From Gammaproteobacteria bacterium HGW-Gammaproteobacteria-11 (GTDB lineage: Bacteria; Pseudomonadota; Gammaproteobacteria; Pseudomonadales; Pseudomonadaceae), in NCBI GenBank assembly GCA_002840055.1, contig PGZJ01000002.1, positions 1-64,000 on the forward strand: a stretch of DNA of 64,000 nt. Reading direction: 5' to 3'. Each line of letters opens with the position of its first letter. The stretch's first letter is position 1. The translations under genes were made by a program, and so were the position numbers. Shown piece by piece: positions 29,917-39,442 of the stretch. The notes under the pieces were generated by a model, which was not told the origin of the DNA, made no database searches, and saw only the letters and a program-made list of their open reading frames with translations.

Positions 29917-30590
29917 CCAATCCAACCGGCAGCACCCCGCCTAACGACCTACTGGAACTGTTGCTCGACGCCATCTGTGTGGTCGACGCACAGGGAAACT
30001 TTGTGTCCATCACCGGCGCCTGCGAGCAAATCTTCGGCTATCCGCCCAAGGAAATGATCGGCAAGCCGATGATCGATTTTGTATATGAAGAGGACAAGGC
30101 CAGGACACTGGAGGCGGTCAAGCGCGTTCAGGAAGGGTATCTGCAACGCCATTTCGAGAATCGTTACCTGCGCAAGAATGGCGAGATCGCCAATATTCTG
30201 TGGTCCGCGCGCTGGTCGGAAAGCGACCAGGTGAGAGTCGCAGTGGCACGGGATATCAGCGAAAACACCCGCGTCGAGGCACCCCCCTGCTGGCGTCTGT
30301 CCAGTTCGCCACCCCGCTTGATTCCCCCGGCCCAGCCGCCCATCCCACTATCGGCACAGGATTACACCGTGCTGCTGGCCCTGGCGAAAAGTGCAGAAGC
30401 TGTCAGTCGCGAGGCCATAGTGCGCGCCCTCGGCGCCGATTTCCGGCATTACGATCAACGCCGACTGGACACCCAGATGCGCCGCCTGCGGCGCAAAGTC
30501 GAAGAAGCCTGCCCCGGCATGGAATTGCCGGTGGCCACATTGCGCGGCCTCGGCTACCGCTTCTACGAGAAAATCGAGATCTGCCGTTAG
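29913..30590 (+). CDS. PAS domain winged-helix regulator
   Basis: 225 residues. A PAS domain covers about 10-115 (LLLDAICVVDAQGNFVSITGACEQIFGYPPKEMIGKP, ending VRVAVARDISENTRVE). A winged-helix DNA-binding domain of the OmpR C-terminal type follows (about 145-222, with LDTQMRRLRRKVEEACPG and LRGLGYRF). There is no receiver or kinase, so this is a one-component sensor-regulator. It lies divergent from the transporter-ggpPS operon and probably controls it. It overlaps the sulfotransferase gene end by 4 bp, tail to tail. Confidence 0.82.
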   Translation: MTNPTGSTPPNDLLELLLDAICVVDAQGNFVSITGACEQIFGYPPKEMIGKPMIDFVYEEDKARTLEAVKRVQEGYLQRHFENRYLRKNGEIANILWSARWSESDQVRVAVARDISENTRVEAPPCWRLSSSPPRLIPPAQPPIPLSAQDYTVLLALAKSAEAVSREAIVRALGADFRHYDQRRLDTQMRRLRRKVEEACPGMELPVATLRGLGYRFYEKIEICR

Positions 30591-31420
30591 ATACCAGGGA
30601 ATCTCTGAACCGGATAGTACAGATCGTAATACCAGGCGCAGGCCTTTTCGATATGCGCCTGGATGCGCGGCGGGATCTCGTGCTGACGAGGAGCAGTGAT
30701 GCCGTTGGACTGCTTGTGCAGATACTTCATCCGGTAGTGGCTGTCGCTCTCGCGGATACCGACCGGCAGATTGCCCGGATCGATCTCCAGGGGTGTCAGG
30801 CCCAACCAGGCGTAAATGTGCGACATGGCCGCCACTGGCTGCGCCATCAGATCCTCAAAGCGCAGAAAATACAGGCGCTCCTTGACCTTGGCCGGCAGAT
30901 CCTGCACCGCGTTCAAGGACATCAACGGGGCGCCAATGGCCTTGTCCTTGGCGAACAGCATATCGGCCCGCCCGAAGCGGTCGTAGTCAGCCAGGTGGTC
31001 GACGAAATCGACCAGAATGGTTTTTTGATGCTGCGCCTCAATCGAGCCGTAAATCTGCCCCAGTTCCCGAATGCAGATGATCAGCTTGGCCTCCGGGGCC
31101 AGTTGCAGCAGCAGCTCGATCGAATGCAGCCAGGCGCGGTTCTTGTCTACCACCGCCTTCTTGCTGCTGTCGTGATGCCATCCACGCAAAAAGCCCTGCA
31201 TGGCCGAGGCCAGATGACCATAGCTGCTGTCGAAACTGTTATCCAGCTGGGCCAGAAAGAACTGATCGTCACTGACCATACGGCGGATGCCCAGCAGCAT
31301 GTTGCACAACGGCGAGCTATGCCCCTCGCAGTGCACCTCCGGGTGCTGCGCCAGCATCTGGCACAGCAGGGTGGAGCCTGCGCGCGGCAGGCCGGCCACA
31401 CCGATAAAGTTGGGCGTCAT
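30587..31420 (-). CDS. PAPS-dependent sulfotransferase family protein
   Basis: 277 residues. The phosphosulfate-binding loop is at the start (GLPRAGSTLLCQMLAQHPEV, with PRxGST-type motif), and the 3'-phosphate region is in AKLIICIRELGQIYGSIEA. Sulfotransferases move sulfate from PAPS onto hydroxyl or amino groups. The gene follows tpsA after 19 bp on the same strand, so the exoprotein or its surface partner is a candidate acceptor. No PAPS-synthesis gene is in the window. The acceptor is unproven. Confidence 0.82.
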   Translation of the reverse strand: MTPNFIGVAGLPRAGSTLLCQMLAQHPEVHCEGHSSPLCNMLLGIRRMVSDDQFFLAQLDNSFDSSYGHLASAMQGFLRGWHHDSSKKAVVDKNRAWLHSIELLLQLAPEAKLIICIRELGQIYGSIEAQHQKTILVDFVDHLADYDRFGRADMLFAKDKAIGAPLMSLNAVQDLPAKVKERLYFLRFEDLMAQPVAAMSHIYAWLGLTPLEIDPGNLPVGIRESDSHYRMKYLHKQSNGITAPRQHEIPPRIQAHIEKACAWYYDLYYPVQRFPGI

Positions 31421-31439
31421 TAGGTTTTATCCCGCCAGT

Positions 31440-34400
31440 TTAGTTAGCCTGGTTGTCATCATCGTCCTCCTCCAGGCCCTCTGGTTGTAAACCCGGAGGC
31501 AGTCGGATGCCATTACTGACGAGTATACGGCCAAGTCCTGCCAAACTGCTCGCATCAACCCCTGTTAAAGGCAGCCCGGACAGCGCCTGAATGGCTGCAG
31601 GCGATAGATCAGGCGCAGTCGATCCCGATGCTGTTGCCGTAGCACGGATATTTTGCAGTAGAACAAGTGTGGCATCAGAGAGCACGGGGTCGAGTGCCGT
31701 GATGCTGCTGGTCGTGTTATTGGCATAGCTGACGCTGTAGTTTCCACCCAGATTGCCATCGGTCAGGGTGACGTCGCTGACGGTCACGGTCTTGTTACCA
31801 ACACCCACACTTGGATCGGTAAAGGCGAAACTACCACCGCTGATGGCGTCCGTATCAAATAGAGTACCGGCAACAACAATCGCTGTCCCAGCCGCATCAG
31901 TGGTGTCATCAAACAGCTTGACGACATCCGTGGTGGACAGGGTAAGCGCAGCCGGCGTGATGTCCACCGTGTGGCCACCCTCGGCAAAGCTGTAGTTACT
32001 CGCCAGACCGCCGTGGCTGCCATCGGCCAGAGCCAAACTCCCCAGGGCCAAGGTCTTGCCATCAGCAACGTGCTTGTCAGCCACCGACCCGCTGCCCGCC
32101 AAGGACAAGGTTTCATCGCCTACCAGAGTTCCCGTGGTCAAATCCTCAGCATCGACATCTACTGTGCCGTCGTAGGTGCGACTGCCGGTAAGGCTGACTA
32201 AATAGGGACTGATAGTACTGGTGCTGTTATCAACGTAGCTGACCAGATAGTTGCCGCCGCTATTGCCGTCAGTCACCGTCACGCCGCTGACGGTCACGGT
32301 CTTGTTGCCGCTGCCCACATTGGCGTCGGTGAAGGCGAAGCTGCCACCAGCGAGAGCGTCGTCGCCGAACAGGCTGCCCTCAGTCAGGATGAGCGCGCCT
32401 GCAGCAGTCAAACCGCCGTCGTAAACCTTGCTGACGTTGCTGCTGGTCACAGTCAAGCTGGCTGGATCCACCGTTAGTGCGCCATCCACAAAATTGACCA
32501 GATAACCATGCTGATCGGTCGAATAAAGACCGCTTGCTGACATGGCATAGTTGCCCGCATTGACGGCACCCTGGGCGCTGCCTCCATAAACAAGGCTGCC
32601 CTGAAGAAGCGCTCCATCGGGGGTGAAGGAATAGCTCACGCTGTTCTCGCCCGCATACGCCTGGCCGTCATAGGTTTTGCTGTCTGAGTTGACCGTCACG
32701 GTCAGCAGCGTCATGAACGAGCGCAGCAAGGGTGATGTGATGCCCTCCTGGAGTATCCAGGTGCCGGCCAAATCCCAGTTCGGGTTCAGATTACCGTTGG
32801 CATCGGTGGCCGAACTGAAGTTGGCCTGAGACTGCATATCCGCTGTCGACATGCCGACGCCACCCGCAGAGATGGCCTGACCAGACGTGTCGGTATTCCA
32901 GAAGCTGGCACTGACAGTGCCGATATTGCTCCCTATCAGCCCACCGACATTGGTGCTGCCCGAGACCGCCCCGCTGGAGTAACTGTTAGTCACGTTACCG
33001 TTATTGCTGTTGTAACCCACCAGGCCGCCTACTCCATCAACCCCGCTGACTGTGCCGGTCGCATAACTGTTGTTGATGGTAAAGGCAAAGCCGTTCTCGC
33101 CGGCCAGCCCACCCACGAAACTGCCGGTACCGGTAACCGCACCGGACGCATAGTTGCGATTGGTGCTGATACCGCCATTGGTCCAGCCAAACAAGCCGCC
33201 GACCTGGTTATTGCCACTGACGGTATTGGATGAATAACTGTCGGTAATGATGGTGGTGTTGGCGAAACCGATCAGGCCGCCTACCGTATTGGCTCCGTTG
33301 ACCTGGCCACTGCTCGTAAAGCTGTTGATCACACTGCCCAAGGTAGCATGCCCAACCAGCCCGCCAACCAGGTCGCGGCCGGTCACATTGGCATTGACCA
33401 GCCCCAGTTGGCGAATCAGCGCAGTAAAAGAGCTGCCGATCAGGCCAACGCCATCCGCCAAGGGCCGATTGATGGTCAGGTTACTGATGCTATTGCCCTG
33501 GCCGTTGATTTGACCGGTGAACGGGGTGCCGTTGTAACCCACCGGGATAAAGCTGTTGGACCAGACATCGGCGGCCGTGCCGGTTGCCGCCGCATTGAGG
33601 TCATGAACCAGAGTGTAACTCGCACCCAGATCCATGCTCATGAGCTGCAACTGGTGCGGGTTGCGTATGCTTGTCGAGTATTCGGAGGCCAGCATTGGCC
33701 GCGTCGCGCCAAGCGCGCCACCGGCGTTATTCAGACTCCCGTCAACATTCACCATCACCCAGTTGTTACCGGTCGCTCCAGGCGTAGTGGTGAAATTGAA
33801 GGCCGCGAAATTGGACGCGGTCTGCATCTGTACCGAGGTAAGCCCGGTGCCGCCTGCACTGGTTCCCAGGCCGGACGTCGTGGTGTTCCAGTAGCTGTCA
33901 TTGATAGACCCAACCGCGCCAAAGCTCCTGCCCACCATCCCGCCGAAATTATTGGCCGCTGATACGGCGCCTGTTGAATAGGACAGGGTGATCGTACCCG
34001 GCCCGCCATTGACCCCGACCAAGCCGCCTACAAAGCCTTGTACGTTGGTTACTGAGCCGCTCGCATAGCTTCTGCTGATACTGCCGTAGTTCTGGCCAAC
34101 CAGGCCGCCAGAACCATTCTTTCCGCCCGATACCGAACCGCTGGCATAACTGTCGACAATACTCGCCGCATCACCGTTACTGCCAACCAACCCACCCGAG
34201 TGATAGGTGCCCGCCGTCACAGCCCCGCTGGCATGGCTGCGGATGATAAAGCCGGTCTCGCTGTCATCACCCTGCCTGCCATTGGTGCCTGTCAGACCAC
34301 CGACAGCCCGTGCGCCATTCACTGCACCTGTGGCGTAGCTGTCGATGATCGAACCGTAATTGGCACCCACCAGGCCGCCGACATTGGTGCTCTCAACAAG

Positions 34401-36272
34401 GTCGCCGAATATCGAGGCGCTGGAATAGCTATTGCGGATAGTGCCGCGATTATTCGCCACCAGCGCGCCAGTGGTCCCGGTGCCCGAGATACTCCCGCCC
34501 ACCAGCCCCACATTGCGAATCTCGGCCGTGGTTCCGGTGAAACCAAACAGGCCAGCAGCGCCCAGCGATGATTGACCTACGGTCAGGCCGCTGATGTTAT
34601 GACCCAAACCATCAAAAACACCGGTAAAGGGCAATGGCACAGTGAAGAAGAAGCCCTCATAAAATTCGACCTGTTCCGAGCCGTGGATGGGCGTAAAGCC
34701 TGTCCCGCTGTTCCAGCCCGAGCTAGCCGCTGCATCAATGTTCGCACCCAGCACGTAGTTGCCGGCCAGATTGCCATTCATACCCTGCAGATCGGTCGCG
34801 GTGACGCTGCCCGCCTCGCCCAGGCTGGTGATCACCGTGTAATTGACCGTGGCACCGTCTGAACCCTGCCGGGTGCTGAAATTCTCACCCGCCGCCAGAT
34901 TCACCGGTGCGTTGACATTCACGCTGCTGGTGTTGCCTGCCGCCACTGCGCCCTGGCCGAACTCCAGCGCCAGACTGGCCGTGCCGGAGCCGTGCATCTC
35001 GGTGTTGATGTTGATGTCGTTCTGGGCGTTGAGCGTGAGCTTGTTGGCTGACCAGGTAACGGTATCGTTAACGTTGACGTCGCCCGCCGTACCGGCACCG
35101 CCAGAGAGGCTTTGGATAGTGATATCGGTATTGGCCAGATTGGCCGACAGCACAGCACCGGTGATGTCACCGCCGCTGGCGGCAATGGTGTAGTCAGTCG
35201 GGTCGATCAACCAGCTGCCGGTCAGGCCCTGGGCTGCAGCGGTGGTCACTTGGGTATCATCGGCCACCGTCACGGTTGCCGCCGAGGTATCGATAAAGCC
35301 ACCATCCCCACCCGTCGGTGCGCTGGCATCCAGCGTACCGGCAACATTCACCGTGCCGCTTTGCATATCCCCCAACAGACGGATAACACCGTCGCGGTTC
35401 TCGATGGTTTGCGCCTGCACCACGCCGGTGTTATTGACCACGGTATTCAGCAGATTACCCGCCGACTGCGCACTCATCAGCACCTGCCCGCCATCAGCCT
35501 GGATCAGACCGCCGTTAGCAACCAGGGCATTCACCGCGCCTTGATCAATACTGACCGTCAGCAGACCATCACCCATCACATCCAACGTAATCGCCTCACC
35601 GGCGGCCAGCGCCACCGTGCCCAGGCGCGCACTGATCACACCCTGGTTGCTGACATCTTTACCCAGCAACACAACATAGCCACCATCGGCATTGATCTGG
35701 CCCTGGTTGAGCACGGCCGCAGCACTGTCACCCACCAGGGTGTATTCACCGGCCATAAAGTCGGCGTCATTGATATCCAGGGTCGAAGCCACCAGGCCGT
35801 TGACGTTCACCGAGGCGCCCTGACCAAACACAATGCCATTGGGGTTGATCAGAAACACCTGACCGTTGGCCGAGAGATTGCCAAGAATGCTGGAAGGATC
35901 GGCACCCAGCACCCTGTTTAAGGCCACCGAGCTGCTGTTTGGCTGCACAAACTGCACCGCCTCGCCCTGACCAATATTGAAGCTCTGCCAGTTCAGCGCC
36001 ACATTCTGGCTTGACTGGTTGATGGTCATACTGCCGGGGCCCGTGCTGATGGTGGCGCTGCCAGCGGTGACCACGCCATCGGTGGGCAAGGCGTACAGCG
36101 GTAATGAAAACACCAGCAACAGCGAGGCCGCCAGGGTCTTCAGAGCCAGGCCGCTACCCTCCACTTCACCGCACACACTCGAAGCTTTCTTGCCACTGGA
36201 TTTAGCCAGCTCGGAGACAGCAACGCAGGTTCCGGTCTTCTCGTTCCAGATCGTACGGTAGATGTGGTTCAT
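31440..36272 (-). CDS. Two-partner secretion exoprotein (TpsA, filamentous)
   Basis: 1610 residues. An ESPR-type extended signal peptide opens it (MNHIYRTIWNEKTGTCVAVSEL, then a hydrophobic core), followed by the TPS secretion domain (about 50-300; NPNGIVFGQGASVNVNGLVAS holds the NPNG motif). The middle has two blocks of GLUG-type repeats (GGLVGxNxGSI...SYAxGxV, about residues 560-880 and 1010-1180). The C-terminal third has tandem MBG/YDG-type repeats (KxYDG, VGxGNKTVTVSxVTxTDGN). The tail is GLEEDDDDNQAN. Only the signal peptide contains cysteine. It is a secreted adhesin or matrix protein. The partner TpsB gene ends 63 bp upstream. Confidence 0.93.
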   Translation of the reverse strand: MNHIYRTIWNEKTGTCVAVSELAKSSGKKASSVCGEVEGSGLALKTLAASLLLVFSLPLYALPTDGVVTAGSATISTGPGSMTINQSSQNVALNWQSFNIGQGEAVQFVQPNSSSVALNRVLGADPSSILGNLSANGQVFLINPNGIVFGQGASVNVNGLVASTLDINDADFMAGEYTLVGDSAAAVLNQGQINADGGYVVLLGKDVSNQGVISARLGTVALAAGEAITLDVMGDGLLTVSIDQGAVNALVANGGLIQADGGQVLMSAQSAGNLLNTVVNNTGVVQAQTIENRDGVIRLLGDMQSGTVNVAGTLDASAPTGGDGGFIDTSAATVTVADDTQVTTAAAQGLTGSWLIDPTDYTIAASGGDITGAVLSANLANTDITIQSLSGGAGTAGDVNVNDTVTWSANKLTLNAQNDININTEMHGSGTASLALEFGQGAVAAGNTSSVNVNAPVNLAAGENFSTRQGSDGATVNYTVITSLGEAGSVTATDLQGMNGNLAGNYVLGANIDAAASSGWNSGTGFTPIHGSEQVEFYEGFFFTVPLPFTGVFDGLGHNISGLTVGQSSLGAAGLFGFTGTTAEIRNVGLVGGSISGTGTTGALVANNRGTIRNSYSSASIFGDLVESTNVGGLVGANYGSIIDSYATGAVNGARAVGGLTGTNGRQGDDSETGFIIRSHASGAVTAGTYHSGGLVGSNGDAASIVDSYASGSVSGGKNGSGGLVGQNYGSISRSYASGSVTNVQGFVGGLVGVNGGPGTITLSYSTGAVSAANNFGGMVGRSFGAVGSINDSYWNTTTSGLGTSAGGTGLTSVQMQTASNFAAFNFTTTPGATGNNWVMVNVDGSLNNAGGALGATRPMLASEYSTSIRNPHQLQLMSMDLGASYTLVHDLNAAATGTAADVWSNSFIPVGYNGTPFTGQINGQGNSISNLTINRPLADGVGLIGSSFTALIRQLGLVNANVTGRDLVGGLVGHATLGSVINSFTSSGQVNGANTVGGLIGFANTTIITDSYSSNTVSGNNQVGGLFGWTNGGISTNRNYASGAVTGTGSFVGGLAGENGFAFTINNSYATGTVSGVDGVGGLVGYNSNNGNVTNSYSSGAVSGSTNVGGLIGSNIGTVSASFWNTDTSGQAISAGGVGMSTADMQSQANFSSATDANGNLNPNWDLAGTWILQEGITSPLLRSFMTLLTVTVNSDSKTYDGQAYAGENSVSYSFTPDGALLQGSLVYGGSAQGAVNAGNYAMSASGLYSTDQHGYLVNFVDGALTVDPASLTVTSSNVSKVYDGGLTAAGALILTEGSLFGDDALAGGSFAFTDANVGSGNKTVTVSGVTVTDGNSGGNYLVSYVDNSTSTISPYLVSLTGSRTYDGTVDVDAEDLTTGTLVGDETLSLAGSGSVADKHVADGKTLALGSLALADGSHGGLASNYSFAEGGHTVDITPAALTLSTTDVVKLFDDTTDAAGTAIVVAGTLFDTDAISGGSFAFTDPSVGVGNKTVTVSDVTLTDGNLGGNYSVSYANNTTSSITALDPVLSDATLVLLQNIRATATASGSTAPDLSPAAIQALSGLPLTGVDASSLAGLGRILVSNGIRLPPGLQPEGLEEDDDDNQAN

Positions 36273-36335
36273 GGCATGGTTCCCTACTTCATGGGGCAAT
36301 CATTGATCGGTTTACACGCAAGCCGCAGCTCGCGT

Positions 36336-38015
36336 TCAGAAATACTTGACGGCCTGCAGCCAGAAACGGCTTTTATCGTCCGGGGCCGAGGTCACAGGCT
36401 CATTGCCCAAGCGATGGGCCCAGGTCGCGCTAACCGCAAAGTCGTCCTGCTCGGTCCAGTTCAAACCAATGCCGGTGCCGTGCAGACTGCGGTAATTGCT
36501 GCTGCTGTCCCATTCAGACTTGTTCAGCCTCACCCGACCGCTATCGACAAAGCCGAGCAACTGCACGTGCCCCGGCACGCGCGCTGACAGATCGCGCAAT
36601 GGCGTACGCGCCTCCAGATTGACCACATAACCCTGATCGCCATAGGTTTCGCCGCTGGGATAAGCGCGCACGCCGGACACACCACCCAGGCCAAGCTTCT
36701 CCGAGGTATCCAGATTGCTGGAGGCGATTTGACCGTTGAACGCCGCGTACAGTGACAGACTCTCGTTCAGATATTGCAACCGGGCCAGGTTCAAGGCGAG
36801 CTTGTTGTAGCGGCCATCAGTACGCACGGTGGCCGCGTCTACGGCCCGCGCCTCGGCATTACGGATATCCAGATCGCCACTACTCCAGGTCAGCCCGTAG
36901 GTATTCAAGCCACCGCCACCGAGACTGTCGCGGGCATTGCCATTCAAGCTGAGCATAGCCACCTGGACCTGCTTGTCGGCGACCGTCGAGGTGACGTCCA
37001 CCCGGTCCCTAAAGTCCTTGTGTTCCAGATTGAGCTGCAGGTTAAGGTTGTGGCCGCGCGAACGAATCAACGCGTAGTTGCCAAACAGACTGGTGATACT
37101 GGCCGTACCGTCCGCATCCAGGCTGTCGAATTCCTTGCCCAGACGGTATTCCATGTAAGAGTAGGCAACCCCTGTGCTAAGGCGGCCGAAGGGTAACTGA
37201 TAAACAACGCGGCCATAGTGCAGGCCGGCATCGGAACTCAGCACCCGCAGACTCAGCAGGTCGCCGCGCCCGGTCGGGTCATTGAAACCCAGCGAGGCCC
37301 CGACACGGTTTTCACCGGTATAACGGTCACCCAGATTATCCAGCGACAGCGTGCCGTTAAAACGCGGCCCCGGCAGTACATCCACAATCAAGTCAGCAGC
37401 CCCGACCGAAGCGCCTGGCACCAGCGTCGATCTCACCTCGACACCGGGAATGTCCGAGAGCAGCAGCAGCCGACTTTCCAGCGGCGCAAGGGCGATGCTG
37501 TCGCCACTGTTCAAACCATCCAGCAACTCGTTGGCCACACCATCGGACAGCCTGCTCTGGTTACGCAGGCTGACCTGACCATACTCGCCTTCAAGTACCG
37601 CGATGGTCACCTCACCATTGACGATGTCCTGCGCCGGCAAATACGCCTGGGCCAGCGGGTAGCCGTTCTCCCGGTAATACCCGGAAATAGCCGCAGCAAA
37701 GCCGCGCAACTCACCAAGGCTCAGCTCACGCTCGGCGCTAAAGCCGGTGACCGCGAGCAATTGCTCGCTGCTATAAATTCGTGCGCCGGAAATGCGCAGG
37801 CTCTTGACCAGCAGGGTTTGTTGGTCACCGGCTGGCGCGGGTATGACGCTGTCCTGTTGAATGCGCAGCTCAGGTGTCGATTCAACCGCGCGCGCAGGCA
37901 AATTGCGTTCAATTTGTTGATTCAGTGAGCCCGCATTAGGCGGAGTTTGAGCCGAGATCGGTGCACACATCAGCAGGCCCATGGACGCTGCAACCAGAGT
38001 AAGAGTCGACTTCAC
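36336..38015 (-). CDS. TpsB/ShlB-FhaC outer membrane transporter
   Basis: 559 residues. A signal peptide (LTLVAASMGLLMCAPISA) is followed by a POTRA_2/ShlB domain (LVKSLRISGARIYSSEQLLAVTGF, about 60-200) and a beta barrel. The FhaC-type motif LGLGGVSGVRAYPSGETYGDQGYV sits at about 455-480 and the chain ends with strand RFWLQAVKYF. It exports the TpsA protein encoded 63 bp downstream. The start is GTG at 38015, with AAGG 7 nt before it. It is on the minus strand with tpsA and the sulfotransferase gene: one operon. Confidence 0.94.
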   Translation of the reverse strand: MKSTLTLVAASMGLLMCAPISAQTPPNAGSLNQQIERNLPARAVESTPELRIQQDSVIPAPAGDQQTLLVKSLRISGARIYSSEQLLAVTGFSAERELSLGELRGFAAAISGYYRENGYPLAQAYLPAQDIVNGEVTIAVLEGEYGQVSLRNQSRLSDGVANELLDGLNSGDSIALAPLESRLLLLSDIPGVEVRSTLVPGASVGAADLIVDVLPGPRFNGTLSLDNLGDRYTGENRVGASLGFNDPTGRGDLLSLRVLSSDAGLHYGRVVYQLPFGRLSTGVAYSYMEYRLGKEFDSLDADGTASITSLFGNYALIRSRGHNLNLQLNLEHKDFRDRVDVTSTVADKQVQVAMLSLNGNARDSLGGGGLNTYGLTWSSGDLDIRNAEARAVDAATVRTDGRYNKLALNLARLQYLNESLSLYAAFNGQIASSNLDTSEKLGLGGVSGVRAYPSGETYGDQGYVVNLEARTPLRDLSARVPGHVQLLGFVDSGRVRLNKSEWDSSSNYRSLHGTGIGLNWTEQDDFAVSATWAHRLGNEPVTSAPDDKSRFWLQAVKYF

Positions 38016-38155
38016 TTTATCGCCTTAAGTGATATTAGATTGCCTTACTATAGTCGGCTTAATCCTGCAGCATTCTGAGCAAATCTGAGCAGATAGGAGG
38101 ATTTTTCAATCAAGGATGGGGGTGGCAACAGCCCTGCAACCCTGCAACAGAGCCG

Positions 38156-38181
38156 CAAAAAATCTCGCCAAAACTGGCGAG
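38156..38181 (-). terminator. Rho-independent terminator on the minus strand
   Basis: CTCGCCA and TGGCGAG form a 7-bp stem around a four-base loop (38164-38181). On the minus strand it is followed by ATTTTTT. It lies after the minus-strand remnant at 38234 and before tpsB, so it isolates the TPS operon from that upstream frame. Confidence 0.8.
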
Positions 38182-38233
38182 CTCAGAAATTGTGATCTAC
38201 AGTCAATTCAGATGGCAGGATGCCAGCCCCCGC

Positions 38234-38365
38234 TTATGGACGAGCTGATTTCCTTTCGATGTCTTGAACGCCATTGGTGTAGGTAGGTTCAAAGATGCCT
38301 TTGTTGGCAAAGTCATGTTGTAGCTGATGGACCGCTGCTGATCGTTCAAACTGGAGCCAAAAACA
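38234..38365 (-). pseudogene. Possible 3' end of a truncated gene
   Basis: Reading the minus strand gives about 43 open codons ending in TAA at 38234, with protein-like text such as HQLQHDFANKGIFEPTYTNG. No start codon fits before an upstream in-frame stop. A terminator follows 53 bp later, as after a real gene. I do not recognise the family. A remnant of a lost or mobile gene is an inference. Confidence 0.25.
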
Positions 38366-38493
38366 TGTCTGTCATGACAGCTGGATTAAGAAAAAATTTA
38401 GCTTTGATCAAAGCTACTCAGCATGGCCCGTTCCTGCAGTTAAGGAGTATTAACTTTAGCTCGTTAAACTCTTAATTAGTGGATACAAAATAT

Positions 38494-38829
38494 ATGGATA
38501 TAAGCACACAAATTATCATTTCTTTAACGTCATACAAAATCGCCTCATTGATCGTCGGCGCTGCTTTCGCTTATATGGGGTACCGCCTATTCATGTCTAA
38601 CGTATGGGGACATGCAGGTGAGTTTGAAACCGCGTTTGGAAATAACAAGTTGATTTTGAAAAAAGCCGCACCAGGAACTTTTTTTGCGCTTTTTGGAGCA
38701 ATAATTATTTCGATAACCATATACAAAGGATTGGAGTTCAAGGAATACAACAATAAAACCACATCTGAGACTTATATAGAAATAATTGAGGATGATAGCA
38801 ATGAAATGCCCGACAAACCGCCTTTCTAA
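38494..38829 (+). CDS. Small membrane protein, unknown function
   Basis: 111 residues from ATG 38494 (GTG 38479 is an in-frame alternative). Two hydrophobic segments are seen: ASLIVGAAFAYMGYRLFM and FFALFGAIIISITIYKGL, with a loop of about 35 residues. The C-terminus is acidic (IEIIEDDSNEMPDKPPF). The A+T content is higher than in the surrounding core genes, which suggests acquired DNA. The next gene begins within its end (29-bp overlap), so the two form a coupled pair. No family recognised. Confidence 0.6.
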   Translation: MDISTQIIISLTSYKIASLIVGAAFAYMGYRLFMSNVWGHAGEFETAFGNNKLILKKAAPGTFFALFGAIIISITIYKGLEFKEYNNKTTSETYIEIIEDDSNEMPDKPPF

Positions 38830-39229
38830 TTTACTACTTGTTACCCTTATCATCTGCATCACTCAAAACATAGCTCATGCAGGAATTCGGGACGACCTAT
38901 ATGAAACAGGGATAGAAGCATATGACTCAAAAAACTATGTCATAGCCTTGAAAAATTTATATGCATTTTACGTCCTGAACGAATCCGCTATAGATCAGAA
39001 TCCCGATTTCAAAAGAAACCTTCTTAGCCGTATAGAAACCTCAGAAACAATCTTAAAAGTGTCTTATGCAGCCAGCCCAACCGAGCTGCCTGCGAGTGGA
39101 GGAATAAGGATTCGTACAAATCAAATCGATAGATCTATGACGGGAACCGCAAGTGAAATAGAGTCGTTACTTAAAAATCAAACTATGTTTTTAGAATCTA
39201 TCAACAACCAGCATCACAGCATTCAGTAA
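38801..39229 (+). CDS. Small exported protein, unknown function
   Basis: 142 residues from ATG 38801, behind GAGGATGATAGCA inside the end of the membrane protein gene. A signal peptide (LSNLLLVTLIICITQNIAHA) is followed by a soluble, helical region (DDLYETGIEAYDSKNYVIALKNLYAFYVL) that resembles one TPR-like helix pair. It shares the low G+C of its partner. The pair may act together at the inner membrane and periplasm; the role is unknown. Confidence 0.6.
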   Translation: MKCPTNRLSNLLLVTLIICITQNIAHAGIRDDLYETGIEAYDSKNYVIALKNLYAFYVLNESAIDQNPDFKRNLLSRIETSETILKVSYAASPTELPASGGIRIRTNQIDRSMTGTASEIESLLKNQTMFLESINNQHHSIQ

Positions 39230-39426
39230 AAATCCAGATCAAGGACAAATCAACATCAGAAGTGATGAGATACAGTTCCAGTGTTTAAACCAAGACAGGG
39301 CTACCCGTCATCTGGTAACCCTGCTCTTCCCCTGACAGGCTGATGCCATCCAGGTTTGGAGTTAAACCGCCCCGCATTACCAACCCAACCTTAGCCTCTC
39401 ACCTGATTTACACCTCAGAATACAGC

Positions 39427-39442
39427 TACCAGAGAGCTGGTA
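39427..39442. promoter_or_regulatory. Perfect hairpin/operator overlapping a sigma-54-like promoter
   Basis: TACCAG and CTGGTA are exact inverted repeats around AGAG. The right arm provides the CTGG of the sigma-54-like -24 element, so a protein bound here could control it, or this is coincidence. Confidence 0.4.

Larger units (their letters stand above)
38016..38493. other. AT-rich intergenic region with TPS promoter
   Basis: About 480 bp with base composition unlike the flanking core genes. It contains the TPS operon promoter near 38016-38100, a minus-strand terminator (38156-38181), and a coding-like remnant (38234-38365). From 38366 to 38493 I see only AT-rich sequence ahead of the small gene at 38494. 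Confidence 0.5.
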
